Numbered from the stretch's first letter, positions 7,643 through 16,394 are shown. The stretch is 64,000 nt of DNA from Natranaerofaba carboxydovora (GCF_022539405.1 NZ_CP054394.1:2488501-2552500), one strand, 5' to 3'. Notes: generated by a model not told the origin, from the letters alone. Numbers and translations: made by a program.

Positions 7643-8302
7643 ATGGTAGATAGTAAAGACCTTACAGAGGATCTTTTAGTCAAAAAAATTGCAGATCTTA
7701 ACGAAAAAGAGACGATTAACCTGGTAAAGATTGAGGTTAATGATAATAACGCACAGGATATCTTTAATAGATGTATGAAAGGTGTTGAACAGGTAGGGAG
7801 AAGATACGAGAAGGGTATCTATTTCCTGTCTGATCTTATTATGGCTGGCGAGATATTTAGGGAGATCATGAAAGTACTTAGTCCATATTTTGCCGAAGAA
7901 AAAGAAAGTACTCCAACGAAATCACCAAGGGTTGTCATCGGTACTATTAAAGGAGATATTCATGATCTTGGCAAAAATCTTATATCTTTCCTGTTGAAAT
8001 CTAGAGGTTATGAGGTCTATGATATTGGTGTAGATGTTTTACCCGAAGAGTTTGTTAAAGAGGCTTATAGGGTTGGGGCTGACTTTGTAGGTATCTGCAC
8101 CCTTTTATCAAGCTGTTTCAAAGATGTTAAAAGAACAGTCGATCTCTTTCACGAAACGGGTCTAAAAGATGAGCTAACGATTGTCATCGGCGGCTATCCA
8201 ATAAACGAAGAAGTTAAAAAATATGTAGGTGCAGACTTTTTTAGCAATGATGCCAAGAATGCAATTGAGATATTTGAGAAGTACAGGTATAAGTATGTTT
8301 GA
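7643..8302 (+). CDS. Corrinoid methyl-carrier protein
   Basis: 219 residues of the MtbC/MtvC-like family. The cap domain is at about 1-90 (GRRYEKGIYFLSDLIMAGEI). The cobalamin domain follows, with DxHxxG seen as GDIHDLGKN, then YEVYDIGVDVLPEEF, CTLLSSCFK and the glycine loop VIGGYPI. It starts 31 bp after the GntR gene behind TTGGAGG, so the two are probably co-transcribed. Likely partner: the UroD-type methyltransferase 250 bp downstream, though hairpins lie between them. Confidence 0.92.
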   Translation: MVDSKDLTEDLLVKKIADLNEKETINLVKIEVNDNNAQDIFNRCMKGVEQVGRRYEKGIYFLSDLIMAGEIFREIMKVLSPYFAEEKESTPTKSPRVVIGTIKGDIHDLGKNLISFLLKSRGYEVYDIGVDVLPEEFVKEAYRVGADFVGICTLLSSCFKDVKRTVDLFHETGLKDELTIVIGGYPINEEVKKYVGADFFSNDAKNAIEIFEKYRYKYV

Positions 8303-8342
8303 GCAAATAGACTTTTGCACAGGAATCATTGATTTAGTTTAC

Positions 8343-8396
8343 AATCCCTGCTTAATCTAGGTTTGATAGATAATATCAAAAAAATCAGCAGGGATT
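8343..8396 (+). terminator. Hairpin between corrinoid and UroD-type genes
   Basis: AATCCCTGCT (8343-8352) pairs with AGCAGGGATT (8387-8396), and an inner TTTGATA-gataa-TATCAAA hairpin lies in the loop. The following T-tract is weak, so it may be a terminator or an mRNA-stabilising structure. Confidence 0.45.
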
Positions 8397-8411
8397 TAAA
8401 AAGATATAACC

Positions 8412-8429
8412 TGTCTATACAAGTATACG
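8412..8429. promoter_or_regulatory. Operator candidate upstream of the UroD-type gene
   Basis: TGTCTATACAAG followed by TATAC. It is one mismatch from the TGTATATACAAG seen at three other sites and lies about 130 bp upstream of the methyltransferase start. Confidence 0.45.
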
Positions 8430-8554
8430 TCTACTCTGGGTATTTTTCTAGGAGGTGATTTCAAGTATATTTATCCAAATGTATTATTTCTTTCATTTAT
8501 TGAGATTCTAAAACTAAAACTGGTTTATGTTAATACCTGAAGGAGGTTTTATTA

Positions 8555-9916
8555 ATGACAGAAGATCTTAAAAAGCTTTATAACGAACGCCTTGGGCGCT
8601 ACCAGAACGCAATCGCACTTAAATCCATTGATAGGATACCTATAGCATCAGGAAGTAATTACTTCGCCGAAGTTTATTCAGGCTGTACTAAACAGGAGAT
8701 AATCTATGACCCAGAAAAGTGGCTTCAGGCTGAAAAGGATTTTATCAAAGATTTCCCGGAAGTCGATGTGCTTAGAAATAACAGACTCTGGGCTCCCCTG
8801 CAGGATACTGTAGGTAGTAAAACATACAAGTTCCCCGGTAGGGAGCTAGATCCGGACATCCAGTTCCAGTTCATTGAAGAAGAATACATGAAGGCAGACG
8901 AGTACGACGACCTTATAAACAACCCTGGAGAATATTTAATAGACAAAGTCCTTCCAAGAATGTTTACGGAGATGGAAGATAGAGGTTCTCCCCGCTCTTA
9001 CATGGCATGGCTAAAGGCAGGTATGGCGCAGATGAAGATGGGCGAAATTATGAAGAACCGCTCCATCACCCTGCAACAAGAGTGCGGGATGCCTCAGCCT
9101 ATGACAGGAGCCTTTTTGGCACCTTTTGATGCACTTTCAGATGCACTTAGAGGGCTTCAAGGAATATCCATCGACATGTACAGACAACCAGAAAAAGTAG
9201 AAAAAGCCTGCGAAGTACTAACAGAAGAGATGGCCGGGTTTGCCCTATCAACAGCAGACCCATTCAAACGCTATCCAATTTTTGTACCAACCCATAAAGC
9301 TTGTTTCTTATCGCCAAAGCAGTTTGAGAGATTCTACTGGCCATCATTCAAGAGAGTGCTAGAGATATTAATAGAAGCAGGCTATACAGTAAGAGCTTAT
9401 CTAGAGGGAGACTGGACCCAGCACTGGCACCACTTAAGAGAACTACCAAAAGGAAAAGTTCTTCTAGATATCGACGATCAAGCAGATATAGTTAAGGCAA
9501 AAGAGGATCTTGCAGGCTATCAGTGTATTGCTGGTGGTATACCAAGCTCCATGTTCATCCTTGGCTCTCCAGATGAGATGAGAGAAAGAGTTAAGTGGCT
9601 CTGTGAGACTGTAGGGCAAGATGGTGGATATATCCTAAATGGAGGCTGTAATATTCCATACGATACAAAACCTGAAAACTACAAGGCAATGATCGAAGCT
9701 GCTATGGAGTACGGCTTCTATGATGAGTCACTAAAGCCTGAACCAATCACTCCACCAGAGGGCAAAAACACCCTTACCAAAAAGCGTATCCTTACCCCGT
9801 GGGAGACCAAAAAAGAAGAACTTGGCGGCATAACTGGTGATGAGGAGCTTATCAAAGAGCCGTGGGAAATGCTTGAAAAAATGGGCTATAACTGGCTTTG
9901 GCAGTGGTTAATGTAA
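8555..9916 (+). CDS. UroD-family corrinoid methyltransferase (O-demethylase MT-I type)
   Basis: 453 residues with the uroporphyrinogen decarboxylase TIM-barrel fold used by methylotrophic methyltransferases (MtaA/MtbA/MtvB-like). Visible family features are RYQNAIALKSIDRIPI near the N-terminus, GMPQPMTGAFLAPFDALSD, LSPKQFERFYWPSFK, YLEGDWTQHWHHLREL, GGIPSSMFILGSPDEM and GGCNIPYDTKPENYKAM. The histidines in HWHH and the cysteine in GGC are candidates for metal or substrate binding. True heme-pathway UroD is about 350 residues and heme genes are absent here. A closely related paralog lies at 16395. With corrinoid proteins, a DHPS-type methyltransferase, an activator and a BenE-like transporter nearby, methyl transfer from methoxylated aromatics is the best inference. 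Confidence 0.85.
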   Translation: MTEDLKKLYNERLGRYQNAIALKSIDRIPIASGSNYFAEVYSGCTKQEIIYDPEKWLQAEKDFIKDFPEVDVLRNNRLWAPLQDTVGSKTYKFPGRELDPDIQFQFIEEEYMKADEYDDLINNPGEYLIDKVLPRMFTEMEDRGSPRSYMAWLKAGMAQMKMGEIMKNRSITLQQECGMPQPMTGAFLAPFDALSDALRGLQGISIDMYRQPEKVEKACEVLTEEMAGFALSTADPFKRYPIFVPTHKACFLSPKQFERFYWPSFKRVLEILIEAGYTVRAYLEGDWTQHWHHLRELPKGKVLLDIDDQADIVKAKEDLAGYQCIAGGIPSSMFILGSPDEMRERVKWLCETVGQDGGYILNGGCNIPYDTKPENYKAMIEAAMEYGFYDESLKPEPITPPEGKNTLTKKRILTPWETKKEELGGITGDEELIKEPWEMLEKMGYNWLWQWLM

Positions 9917-10041
9917 ACATCAGTGTATTACAATTTAGCTGGTACTATTACAAAGTAAGGATTTAGTTTGTTAGTTTAGTAGTTTAGCAGCTTAATTTTA
10001 GTTATATATTTTTCTAATTAAATGATTGGAGGTATTAAGGT

Positions 10042-10686
10042 ATGAGTAAAACTGATCTGGCAAAGGCAGTAGCAGAGTTAGATGAAAAGAAGATTTTTGA
10101 GATAATTGATGAGAAACTTGCAAACAATGAAGACCCAATGGGAATAATAAAAGAGTGTAACGAAGGAATGATCGAAGTAGGTAATCTTTATTCCGAAGGC
10201 AAATATTTCATCAGTGAGCTAATGTTCTCAGGTGAGATTTTCAAGGAAATAATGGCTAAACTTGATGATAAACTTGAAGATACTGCAGAGGAAGAAGAAG
10301 TAACTGGTGAAAACGTAGTAGTAATTGGTACCGTGAAAGACGATATCCACGATATCGGTAAAAACATCGTAATCAACCTATTAAAAGGCAGCGGTTTTGA
10401 TGTAATTGACATGGGAGTAGATGTTCCTCCAGAAAAGTTTGTAGAGAAGGTCAAGGAAACAGGAACCAAGGTATTAGGGCTTAGTGCTCTACTTAACTCC
10501 ACCTTCCCTGAGATGAAAAAGGTAATAGACGCTATAGAAGAAGCAGGACTTAGAGATCAGGTAAAAATTATTATTGGTGGAGCACCAACAGATGAGCAGG
10601 TTAAAGAATACTGCGGAGCAGATTATTACGCACAGGACGCATCATCCGGAGTGGAAATTTGTAGAGAGATTATAACTCAAAGCTAA
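10042..10686 (+). CDS. Corrinoid methyl-carrier protein
   Basis: 214 residues. The cap domain (GNLYSEGKYFISELMFSGEI) is followed by an acidic linker (TAEEEEVTGEN) and the cobalamin domain with DDIHDIGKN, FDVIDMGVDVPPEKF, SALLNSTFPEM and the loop IIGGAPT. ATG follows ATTGGAGG. It sits between the UroD-type and DHPS-type methyltransferases, the expected order for a system passing methyl from substrate to corrinoid to tetrahydrofolate. It is distinct from the copy at 7643, so the island has two possible carriers for its two UroD-type enzymes. Confidence 0.92.
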   Translation: MSKTDLAKAVAELDEKKIFEIIDEKLANNEDPMGIIKECNEGMIEVGNLYSEGKYFISELMFSGEIFKEIMAKLDDKLEDTAEEEEVTGENVVVIGTVKDDIHDIGKNIVINLLKGSGFDVIDMGVDVPPEKFVEKVKETGTKVLGLSALLNSTFPEMKKVIDAIEEAGLRDQVKIIIGGAPTDEQVKEYCGADYYAQDASSGVEICREIITQS

Positions 10687-10729
10687 GTAATTCTTAAACC
10701 CACTTTTAAAGCTAACAGGTTTCATTTTT

Positions 10730-10756
10730 GAGGCGGCCAAGCCTTTTGGCTGCCTC
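10730..10756 (+). terminator. Hairpin downstream of corrinoid gene
   Basis: GAGGCGGCCAA-gcctt-TTGGCTGCCTC, a strong stem without a good T-tract. It may stabilise or partially terminate the upstream transcript. Confidence 0.45.
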
Positions 10757-10846
10757 CTTATTAATTAACATTGTTGTAGAATTGGTAACTGAAAATTTTT
10801 GAGAAGATCCTAAGAAAAAGAAAAGAAGGAGGCTTAATTCGAAAAT

Positions 10847-11698
10847 ATGGTAAAAATGTTAAAAACCAAAATAAGCAGTGAAAAAAAAGAGATAGAAATA
10901 AGTTTTGAAAACCAGACAGCTCTAATAGGAGAAAGAATTAACCCTACGGGTAAGAAAAAGCTAAGCAAAGCTCTGCAGGATAAAGACCTCTCCATAGTAG
11001 AAAAAGAAGCAAAAGAACAAACAGAAGCGGGAGCAGATATTCTTGATGTTAACGTAGGTGCAGCAGGTGTCGATGAGATGGCTATGCTTCCTGAGGCTGT
11101 TAAGCTTGTCCAGGAGACTGTTGATCTTCCTATCTGTATCGATAGCTCTAGCCCTGACGCAATCGCCAAAGCGCTTGAAGTTTACAAAGGAAAAGCCCTT
11201 ATAAACTCTGTAACCGGTGAAGAAAAGTCAATGGATATAATGTTTCCCCTGGTAAAAGAACATAACGCTGCTATAATCGCACTTCCCCATGATGAAGAAG
11301 GAATTCCAGCTAAAGCTGACAAGCGCTTAAAGGTTGTTGATAAGATTTTTGATAGAGCTACCAAAGAAGGAATTCCTCACGAAGATATAATTATAGACTG
11401 CCTTGCCCTTGCTGTAAGTACAGATGATACAGCAGGCCTCGCCGCTCTAGAGACCATTGAAGAGACAAGAAAAAGATATGGGGCAAACATAACCGTAGGA
11501 GCAAGTAACATAGCCTTTGGAATGCCAGAAAACCATCTAATCACAGGTGCTTTCTTATCAACTGCCATCTATGCTGGGCTTACCTGCCCTATTGTTGATG
11601 CCAAAAAGGTTCGCCAGTACGTTCTTGCAACAGATCTTGTCCTCGGTAGGGATAAATTTGGCATGAGGTTTATAAAGGATTATAGAAGCAGAAGCTAA
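10847..11698 (+). CDS. DHPS-type methylcorrinoid:tetrahydrofolate methyltransferase (MtvA/MtgA/AcsE family)
   Basis: 283 residues with the pterin-binding (dihydropteroate synthase-like) TIM barrel: LIGERINPTGKKKL near the N-terminus, AGADILDVNVGA, PICIDSSSPDAI, ALINSVTGEE, IDCLALAVSTD and VGASNIAFGMP. These strands line the folate site. The family moves methyl between methylcobalamin proteins and tetrahydrofolate, feeding the Wood-Ljungdahl methyl branch. It follows a corrinoid gene, completing the MT-I/corrinoid/MT-II set. The ATG is 14 bases after GGAGG, longer than usual, and an in-frame stop just upstream excludes a longer form. A second family member is at 37935. Confidence 0.9.
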   Translation: MVKMLKTKISSEKKEIEISFENQTALIGERINPTGKKKLSKALQDKDLSIVEKEAKEQTEAGADILDVNVGAAGVDEMAMLPEAVKLVQETVDLPICIDSSSPDAIAKALEVYKGKALINSVTGEEKSMDIMFPLVKEHNAAIIALPHDEEGIPAKADKRLKVVDKIFDRATKEGIPHEDIIIDCLALAVSTDDTAGLAALETIEETRKRYGANITVGASNIAFGMPENHLITGAFLSTAIYAGLTCPIVDAKKVRQYVLATDLVLGRDKFGMRFIKDYRSRS

Positions 11699-11778
11699 AG
11701 ATTACAAGATAAGGTGTTATTGAGTACTGTAAGTTTAATTTGTGAAAAAAGTTACGAGATTGTAAAATATTTTACAGC

Positions 11779-11867
11779 AAAAACTCCCCCCTATAGTCTA
11801 AAATGACACCTAAACCAAGCCTAAAGACAAGGTTTTAACCAAAACTAATTCAAAAGGGGGAGTTTTT
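11779..11867 (+). promoter_or_regulatory. Leader with a long-range stem covering the Shine-Dalgarno of the MTH865-like gene
   Basis: AAAAACTCCCCC (11779-11790) is exactly complementary to GGGGGAGTTTTT (11856-11867), whose GGGGGAG is the ribosome site 8 bases before ATG 11869. Folding would hide the ribosome site. The 65-base loop shows no known riboswitch pattern. Confidence 0.5.
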
Positions 11868-11868
11868 T

Positions 11869-12108
11869 ATGACAGTAAAAGAAGAGATCAGAAATCAAAT
11901 TTGTGGTGCTATCAAGGATGCTAACTTCCCGATTAACACCCCAGAAGAGCTCTTAAACGCCTTCCCAGAAGGTGCTGATACTACCTGCAAATGCGGTGAT
12001 GTTGAAGTAACAGCAGGTGAAGCAGGTAAATTATTAACAGAAGATGATTTCCCATTTAATGGACCAGAAGAGGTAGCTGATACAATAGTAGAAAGAGCAA
12101 ACTTTTAA
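11869..12108 (+). CDS. MTH865-like family protein
   Basis: 79 residues, matching the MTH865 family along its full length ([56 protein letters not shown]). The family is a small helical, EF-hand-like fold known mainly from methanogens and some anaerobic bacteria; no function is established. Two cysteines (CKCGD) and many acidic residues are visible. Its place after the methyltransferase set could mean an accessory role in C1 metabolism, which is inference only. It has its own leader hairpin and terminator. Confidence 0.85.
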   Translation: MTVKEEIRNQICGAIKDANFPINTPEELLNAFPEGADTTCKCGDVEVTAGEAGKLLTEDDFPFNGPEEVADTIVERANF

Positions 12109-12139
12109 AAAAACTGACCATCAGAACCCTTACCACCTA

Positions 12140-12171
12140 ATACTATAACCTCCTACCTCAGGTTATAGTAT
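12140..12171. repeat. Perfect palindrome
   Basis: ATACTATAACC with its complement GGTTATAGTAT, separated by 10 bases. No T-tract follows. It may be an operator or a 3'-UTR hairpin. Confidence 0.4.
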
Positions 12172-12187
12172 AGTTCCACAACAAGCT

Positions 12188-12231
12188 GCTGCCCAAAATC
12201 ACCTTGTAACTTTTTTGGGCAGCTCTTTTTT
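12188..12231 (+). terminator. Terminator after the MTH865-like gene
   Basis: GCTGCCCAAAA pairs with TTTTGGGCAGC, followed by TCTTTTTT. Confidence 0.8.
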
Positions 12232-12281
12232 GACAAAACTAGTGATCAAGTTATCATATAATTTGTTGTATTTTATTCGAC

Positions 12282-12983
12282 TTATTCTACCATTTCTTCT
12301 AGCCCATCTAACTCACAGGTTAGCACCGATGGATCTTCGATCCAGATGATACCTCCTTTAGCTTCAACACCCGGAAGCTGTTTTAGGATATTGGTTACCA
12401 TCACCCTTGATGAACCGATGAAATCAGCCAGTTCCTGATGGGTCAGTTTTACATCTAATTTTAGCCTATCTCCTTCATAACGCCCATATTCTTCTGATAG
12501 CCTCTCAAGAAGGGAGACAAGCCTGTACTTCACATCACCTGCTGCAAGAGAGCTTACCCAGGAGGTTGTTTCGTGAAGTTTTTTACCCAGGTTAGCTATT
12601 ATTTTCATGGCTAGTTGGGGCGATTTTTGGACTGCTCTTTCAAACTGTTCTTTGGTACAGTAGCAGACAAAAGCATCCTCCACAGCCGTTGCAGTAGCGA
12701 CTTGACTGTTGTCTCTAAACAGTGCGTCCTGTCCTAACACCTCATCTGTACCGGTAAAGCCAATTGCTATCTCTCTTCCATCGGGAAAAATCCTACTTAG
12801 CTTTAGCCTTCCTTTTTTGATCAAGTACAAAGCGTCAGCGTTTTCGTCCTGGTAGAATAACACTTCTCCTTTTTTTAAGTACTTTTTCTCTGCTAGTTGG
12901 CGGATTACGTTTTTTTCTTTTGCAGACAAACCTTCAAACAAAGGTAGGCTTGTCATGCACATTGTAGTAACATTGTTCTCCAT
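12282..12983 (-). CDS. Crp/Fnr-family transcriptional regulator
   Basis: About 233 residues from ATG 12983, which sits 8 bases after GGGGGG; a GTG at 12998 is possible but has no site. A cyclic-nucleotide-type beta barrel lies at about 15-125 (KGEVLFYQDENADALYLIKKGRLKL, RDNSQVATATAVEDAFVC). A long dimer helix and a Crp winged helix follow (LKLTHQELADFIGSSRVMVTNIL). There is no evenly spaced N-terminal cysteine cluster like classic FNR, though scattered cysteines (MCM, CYC) are present. It is transcribed toward the MTH865-like gene. Target and effector are unknown. Confidence 0.9.
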   Translation of the reverse strand: MENNVTTMCMTSLPLFEGLSAKEKNVIRQLAEKKYLKKGEVLFYQDENADALYLIKKGRLKLSRIFPDGREIAIGFTGTDEVLGQDALFRDNSQVATATAVEDAFVCYCTKEQFERAVQKSPQLAMKIIANLGKKLHETTSWVSSLAAGDVKYRLVSLLERLSEEYGRYEGDRLKLDVKLTHQELADFIGSSRVMVTNILKQLPGVEAKGGIIWIEDPSVLTCELDGLEEMVE

Positions 12984-13135
12984 AAATAATCCCCCCACAT
13001 TTTATAAATATTTGTCCCTTCGTATATTATATATTGAAAAAAACACTTGTCCTTTTATTATTTAATGTAATTTCTAATATAATATTTTTAGGTAATAAAA
13101 AATTAGCATAATTATTTGATTTTGACAATAAATAA

Positions 13136-13173
13136 GCCTGCCCCTTTTAGTGAGATTATAAAAAGAAGCAGGC
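13136..13173 (-). terminator. Terminator downstream of the DASS-like transporter
   Basis: GCCTGC (13136-13141) pairs with GCAGGC (13168-13173), with inner TTTT/AAAA pairing. The T-tract on the minus strand is modest (TTATTTA). Confidence 0.5.
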
Positions 13174-13263
13174 AAGATTTGAATACATTTTAATCTAAGG
13201 CATCATTTCCAAAGTTTTAATTGAAATATTAGCAAATCTATGGTTATGGTTAATTGAACTAAA

Positions 13264-14673
13264 TTACTGAATTAATCCCATCAACTGCCAGTAAGGAATT
13301 GTAACCATTGCTGCGATTAGTGCTATTGCTAGATATAAGAATGCAAATGGTCTGGCTTGTTTGTGAGTAAATAGTGTTCCTTCTGATACTGAGTACATAA
13401 TTAGATATCTTGTTGGGTTTAGGTGGGGCATTAGCCAGTGATTACTTACTAGAACGTATACAAGTAGTAGTACGAATGGGCTTATTCCTGCTGATTCTGC
13501 AACTCCACCTAGTGAAGTAATTAATAAGATCCCTGGTACACTTAGTGATGGTATGATTAGTCGTAGTAGTAATGCTACAAAGAAGAATGCAAGTAAAAAT
13601 ACATATGGACTGTATAGTAATGGCTCAAGCAGTGGTATCAAGATTGAAGCAATCCATTCGTCAACTTCTACACTTGCAAGGGTTGGTGAAATACCAAGAA
13701 TAATTGACACCAAGAACCATAGATGAAATGGTACTTTGCTTATAAATTCGGGTGGTTCTAAAACATTAAACACTAGAATTGCTACCATTGCACCGATTGC
13801 AACCATTGCTTCATCTAGTCCTGTAACTATACCTGACAGCCAGGCCAAAACTGTTACAAGGGCAATTATTGCAGCTGTTTTTTCCTTTTTACCCATTGGT
13901 CCCATTTCTTTCAGTTGTTCTTCAACGTATTCTTTAGAAACTTCTGCCTTTGAATCCGGTGAATACATCTTGTTAAGAAGGGGTACCATCGCTGCAAACA
14001 AGATAATCACTAGAGGCAGTGCATATAATGTCCACAGTGCCCATGGCACATCAGCCTGAACATGTTCTGGAAGCATACCGTAGATAGCAACCTGAGAACC
14101 GCAAGCAGTCAAGAAAGCTACGTTTCCAAGTACACTTGCTCCTGTATAGGCGCTCATACCAAGGCCTGTACTTTCTTTGGATTGATCTGCAAAACCAAAG
14201 GCCTTTGAGATACCCATAGTAGGAAGTGTAATAACGGTATTTCTTGGCGCTGATGATGGAACAGCAGCACTTAAGAATATACCACCGATTACAAGGGCTA
14301 AAGATTGTCCAAAATAGTTACCCGGCAGTACCTTCAACATCCATAATGCAAGCCGCTGGGCAAAGTTAGTCACCCTAAGCGCAGTAGCTAGTGTTAAAGC
14401 AGCAATTGTTAACCAACCTACTGGGCTAGAAAATCCATCAAATGCTGTGCCAATCGGTATATCTGCAACTGCAACGAATAAAAAGGCCATTAGTAAAAGC
14501 GAGATCCACTCAGGAAAAACATCTAAAGCCATGAATATGATTGCACCGGCAAAAATACCAAGAACAAGCATACCCTGTTGGTCAAGGCCTTCTGGTGGTG
14601 GTAAAAATGCAATTATTAGTCCGATAATTACACCGATGGCACCAAAAGTCATTCTTTTTTGCTTTTCGTCCAT
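13264..14673 (-). CDS. DASS (SLC13)-like anion permease
   Basis: 469 residues with about 11-12 membrane segments. The two halves of the DASS fold are visible through a substrate-loop motif (SAAVPSSAPRNTVITLP) and the C-terminal half with SLSVPGILLITSLGG. The family moves dicarboxylates, sulfate or other organic anions, often with Na+. The start follows GGAGAG. The gene is divergent from the BenE-like transporter, and the shared promoter region holds three TGTATA-type palindromes, so both are probably controlled by the nearby GntR regulator. It may import an aromatic or carboxylic substrate, or export the demethylated product. Confidence 0.82.
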   Translation of the reverse strand: MDEKQKRMTFGAIGVIIGLIIAFLPPPEGLDQQGMLVLGIFAGAIIFMALDVFPEWISLLLMAFLFVAVADIPIGTAFDGFSSPVGWLTIAALTLATALRVTNFAQRLALWMLKVLPGNYFGQSLALVIGGIFLSAAVPSSAPRNTVITLPTMGISKAFGFADQSKESTGLGMSAYTGASVLGNVAFLTACGSQVAIYGMLPEHVQADVPWALWTLYALPLVIILFAAMVPLLNKMYSPDSKAEVSKEYVEEQLKEMGPMGKKEKTAAIIALVTVLAWLSGIVTGLDEAMVAIGAMVAILVFNVLEPPEFISKVPFHLWFLVSIILGISPTLASVEVDEWIASILIPLLEPLLYSPYVFLLAFFFVALLLRLIIPSLSVPGILLITSLGGVAESAGISPFVLLLVYVLVSNHWLMPHLNPTRYLIMYSVSEGTLFTHKQARPFAFLYLAIALIAAMVTIPYWQLMGLIQ

Positions 14674-14734
14674 AGACTTTAACTCTCCTTTCAGTTTGAA
14701 ATATTACAAAATATTAAAAATCAATGTATAAACA

Positions 14735-14758
14735 GGTACCTGTATATACAAGCATACA
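14735..14758. promoter_or_regulatory. Operator candidate upstream of the DASS-like gene
   Basis: CCTGTATATACAAGCATACA contains the exact TGTATATACAAG core (14741-14752). It lies about 65 bp upstream of the minus-strand start. Confidence 0.5.
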
Positions 14759-14874
14759 GCAGGTTTGGTTATTTGTCAAGAAAGACACTAAGTTAATTAT
14801 ATAGGGGAATAACGTGTTTTCAATATTTTATTTGGTGATTACAGTTGTAATAGTTAAAATAAATGTTGCGTAAA

Positions 14875-14930
14875 TGTATATACAAGTTTCCAGCTATAAG
14901 TTATAATACTGATGTATGCTTGTCTATACT
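14875..14930. promoter_or_regulatory. Operator candidates upstream of the BenE-like gene
   Basis: A second exact TGTATATACAAG (14875-14886), followed by GTATGCTTGTCTATAC (14913-14928), which holds a diverged copy. They lie 60-115 bp upstream of ATG 14990, where they could overlap the promoter. Confidence 0.5.
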
Positions 14931-14989
14931 AAAACACTGCTTACTACATCTTACATGTCCGAAAATTCTAAAGGTGGTGAAAAAGATAA

Positions 14990-16210
14990 ATGATTGAAAA
15001 AGGAGTAGGTTTTAAAAACACTTTAAGGGATTTAAAAAATGATTTTGATAGGCATAATTTAGGAGCAGGTATTGTAGCTGCTATATTTGGGCTTAGTGCA
15101 GGTGTGGTTCATATCAGTGCTGCAAACTCGGTAGGTCTGCCGTCGGATTTTACAATGATATGGGTTACTGCCCTTTATTTTATCAACGGACTATTCGGTG
15201 TATTAGTTGCATCATACTACAGACAACCCTTGCCTATGGCTAACTCATTCCCAGGAGTGTTTCTCTTTGTTGCTTTTGTTGCCAATGCAGGTCTTGCACC
15301 AACTTTGGGCGGGACACTGGTAGCTGGATTTTTAGCATTTTTGATTGGATTTTCTGGGGCTATGGGTAAGATAATGCGTTTTACACCTACGCCAATTGTT
15401 ATGGGAATGATAAGCGGTATACTTTTAAGCTTTGGACTAGACCTTGTGACACCTTTGGAGGATTCTTTTTTACCAGCAGCTTTAATGATAGGAACTTATC
15501 TATTGATACAAAGATTTTATCCAAAATTCCCTGCTATAGTCGGGGCACTAATTACCGGAGTTATTTATATGTTTATAGTTGGTGTTGATTTTACAGGAGT
15601 TAGCTTGATGACTAACTACCCTAGATTCAGTGTACCTGAGTTTGATATATCAGTTATTCTGTCATACGGTATTCCTTTAACAATAATTCTTGTAGGTGTT
15701 GAAACCCCTGCAGGTGTTGGGCTTTTAAAGGCTGCAGGTTACAAAAAATCCCCCGCCAATGGGATCACTGCAGCAAATGGTATCGGCACAATGGTATCGG
15801 CATTTTTCAATCTTCATAACACCTGTATAGCAGCACCGATGACAGCGATAACATCATCACCTGAAGCAGGTAAACTTGATAAACGCTGGGTTTCTGCTGT
15901 TCTTGTCGGTTTGATCTGGATGGCAGCTGCACCTTTCTATGGAAGTTTGGTTACACTATTTGAGATCATGCCTCCATTTTTCATCAATATAATTGCGGGA
16001 CTAGCACTTCTCAAAGTCCTTGTAAGTACTTTTGGCAATGCTTTTGGCACAGGAGGCCATACAATCGGAGCTTTGTTTGCCTTCTTGATCGCCGCTTCAG
16101 AGATAGAGCTGTTAAACATCGGAGCACCTTTATGGTCTCTTGTTATTGGTATTTTGGTATCATTAATCCTTGAAACTAAAGATTTTGACTTTAACTTCGC
16201 TGATGCGTAA
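14990..16210 (+). CDS. benE: BenE-family benzoate/aromatic acid symporter
   Basis: 406 residues with about 12 membrane segments. BenE-type features include AGIVAAIFGLSAGVVHISAA near the start, PTPIVMGMISGILLSFGLD, VETPAGVGLLKAAGYK and SAFFNLHNTCIAAPMTAIT. The family imports benzoate-like acids with H+. It stands directly before a UroD-type methyltransferase and shares a regulatory region with a DASS-like permease. An aromatic-acid importer next to corrinoid methyltransferases is the main argument that the island demethylates methoxylated aromatic acids. The stop codon lies inside the palindromic element downstream. Confidence 0.85.
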   Translation: MIEKGVGFKNTLRDLKNDFDRHNLGAGIVAAIFGLSAGVVHISAANSVGLPSDFTMIWVTALYFINGLFGVLVASYYRQPLPMANSFPGVFLFVAFVANAGLAPTLGGTLVAGFLAFLIGFSGAMGKIMRFTPTPIVMGMISGILLSFGLDLVTPLEDSFLPAALMIGTYLLIQRFYPKFPAIVGALITGVIYMFIVGVDFTGVSLMTNYPRFSVPEFDISVILSYGIPLTIILVGVETPAGVGLLKAAGYKKSPANGITAANGIGTMVSAFFNLHNTCIAAPMTAITSSPEAGKLDKRWVSAVLVGLIWMAAAPFYGSLVTLFEIMPPFFINIIAGLALLKVLVSTFGNAFGTGGHTIGALFAFLIAASEIELLNIGAPLWSLVIGILVSLILETKDFDFNFADA

Positions 16211-16343
16211 GGGGTAAGCAGGGGGACGGTTCTCCTGCTTACCCCTGCTTACCCCTTACGTGTAATATTAAGATAAATATTTTGAAACTCTAAGGAATGA
16301 TAGGAAGTGCATAAAAAGAAACAGGAGCAGGAGAACCGTCCCC
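16206..16343. repeat. REP-like palindromic element
   Basis: CGTAAGGGGTAAGCAGG (16206-16222) is the exact complement of 16244-16260, closing a hairpin. The loop contains GGGGACGGTTCTCCTGC (16222-16238), whose exact complement recurs at 16327-16343. GGGACGGTTCTC-like sequences are scattered in many clostridial genomes (recollection, not searched). It spans the BenE stop and the gap before the next methyltransferase. Confidence 0.65.
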
Positions 16344-16394
16344 ACTGTTTCCCACTGCTTCCACTGCTTCCTGCTTCTAAAGGAGGGAAAAGAA

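Noticed and set aside
8555-9916. Heme-biosynthetic uroporphyrinogen decarboxylase
   Set aside because: The protein is about 100 residues longer than HemE, has a paralog, and lies among corrinoid methyltransferase genes with no heme genes.
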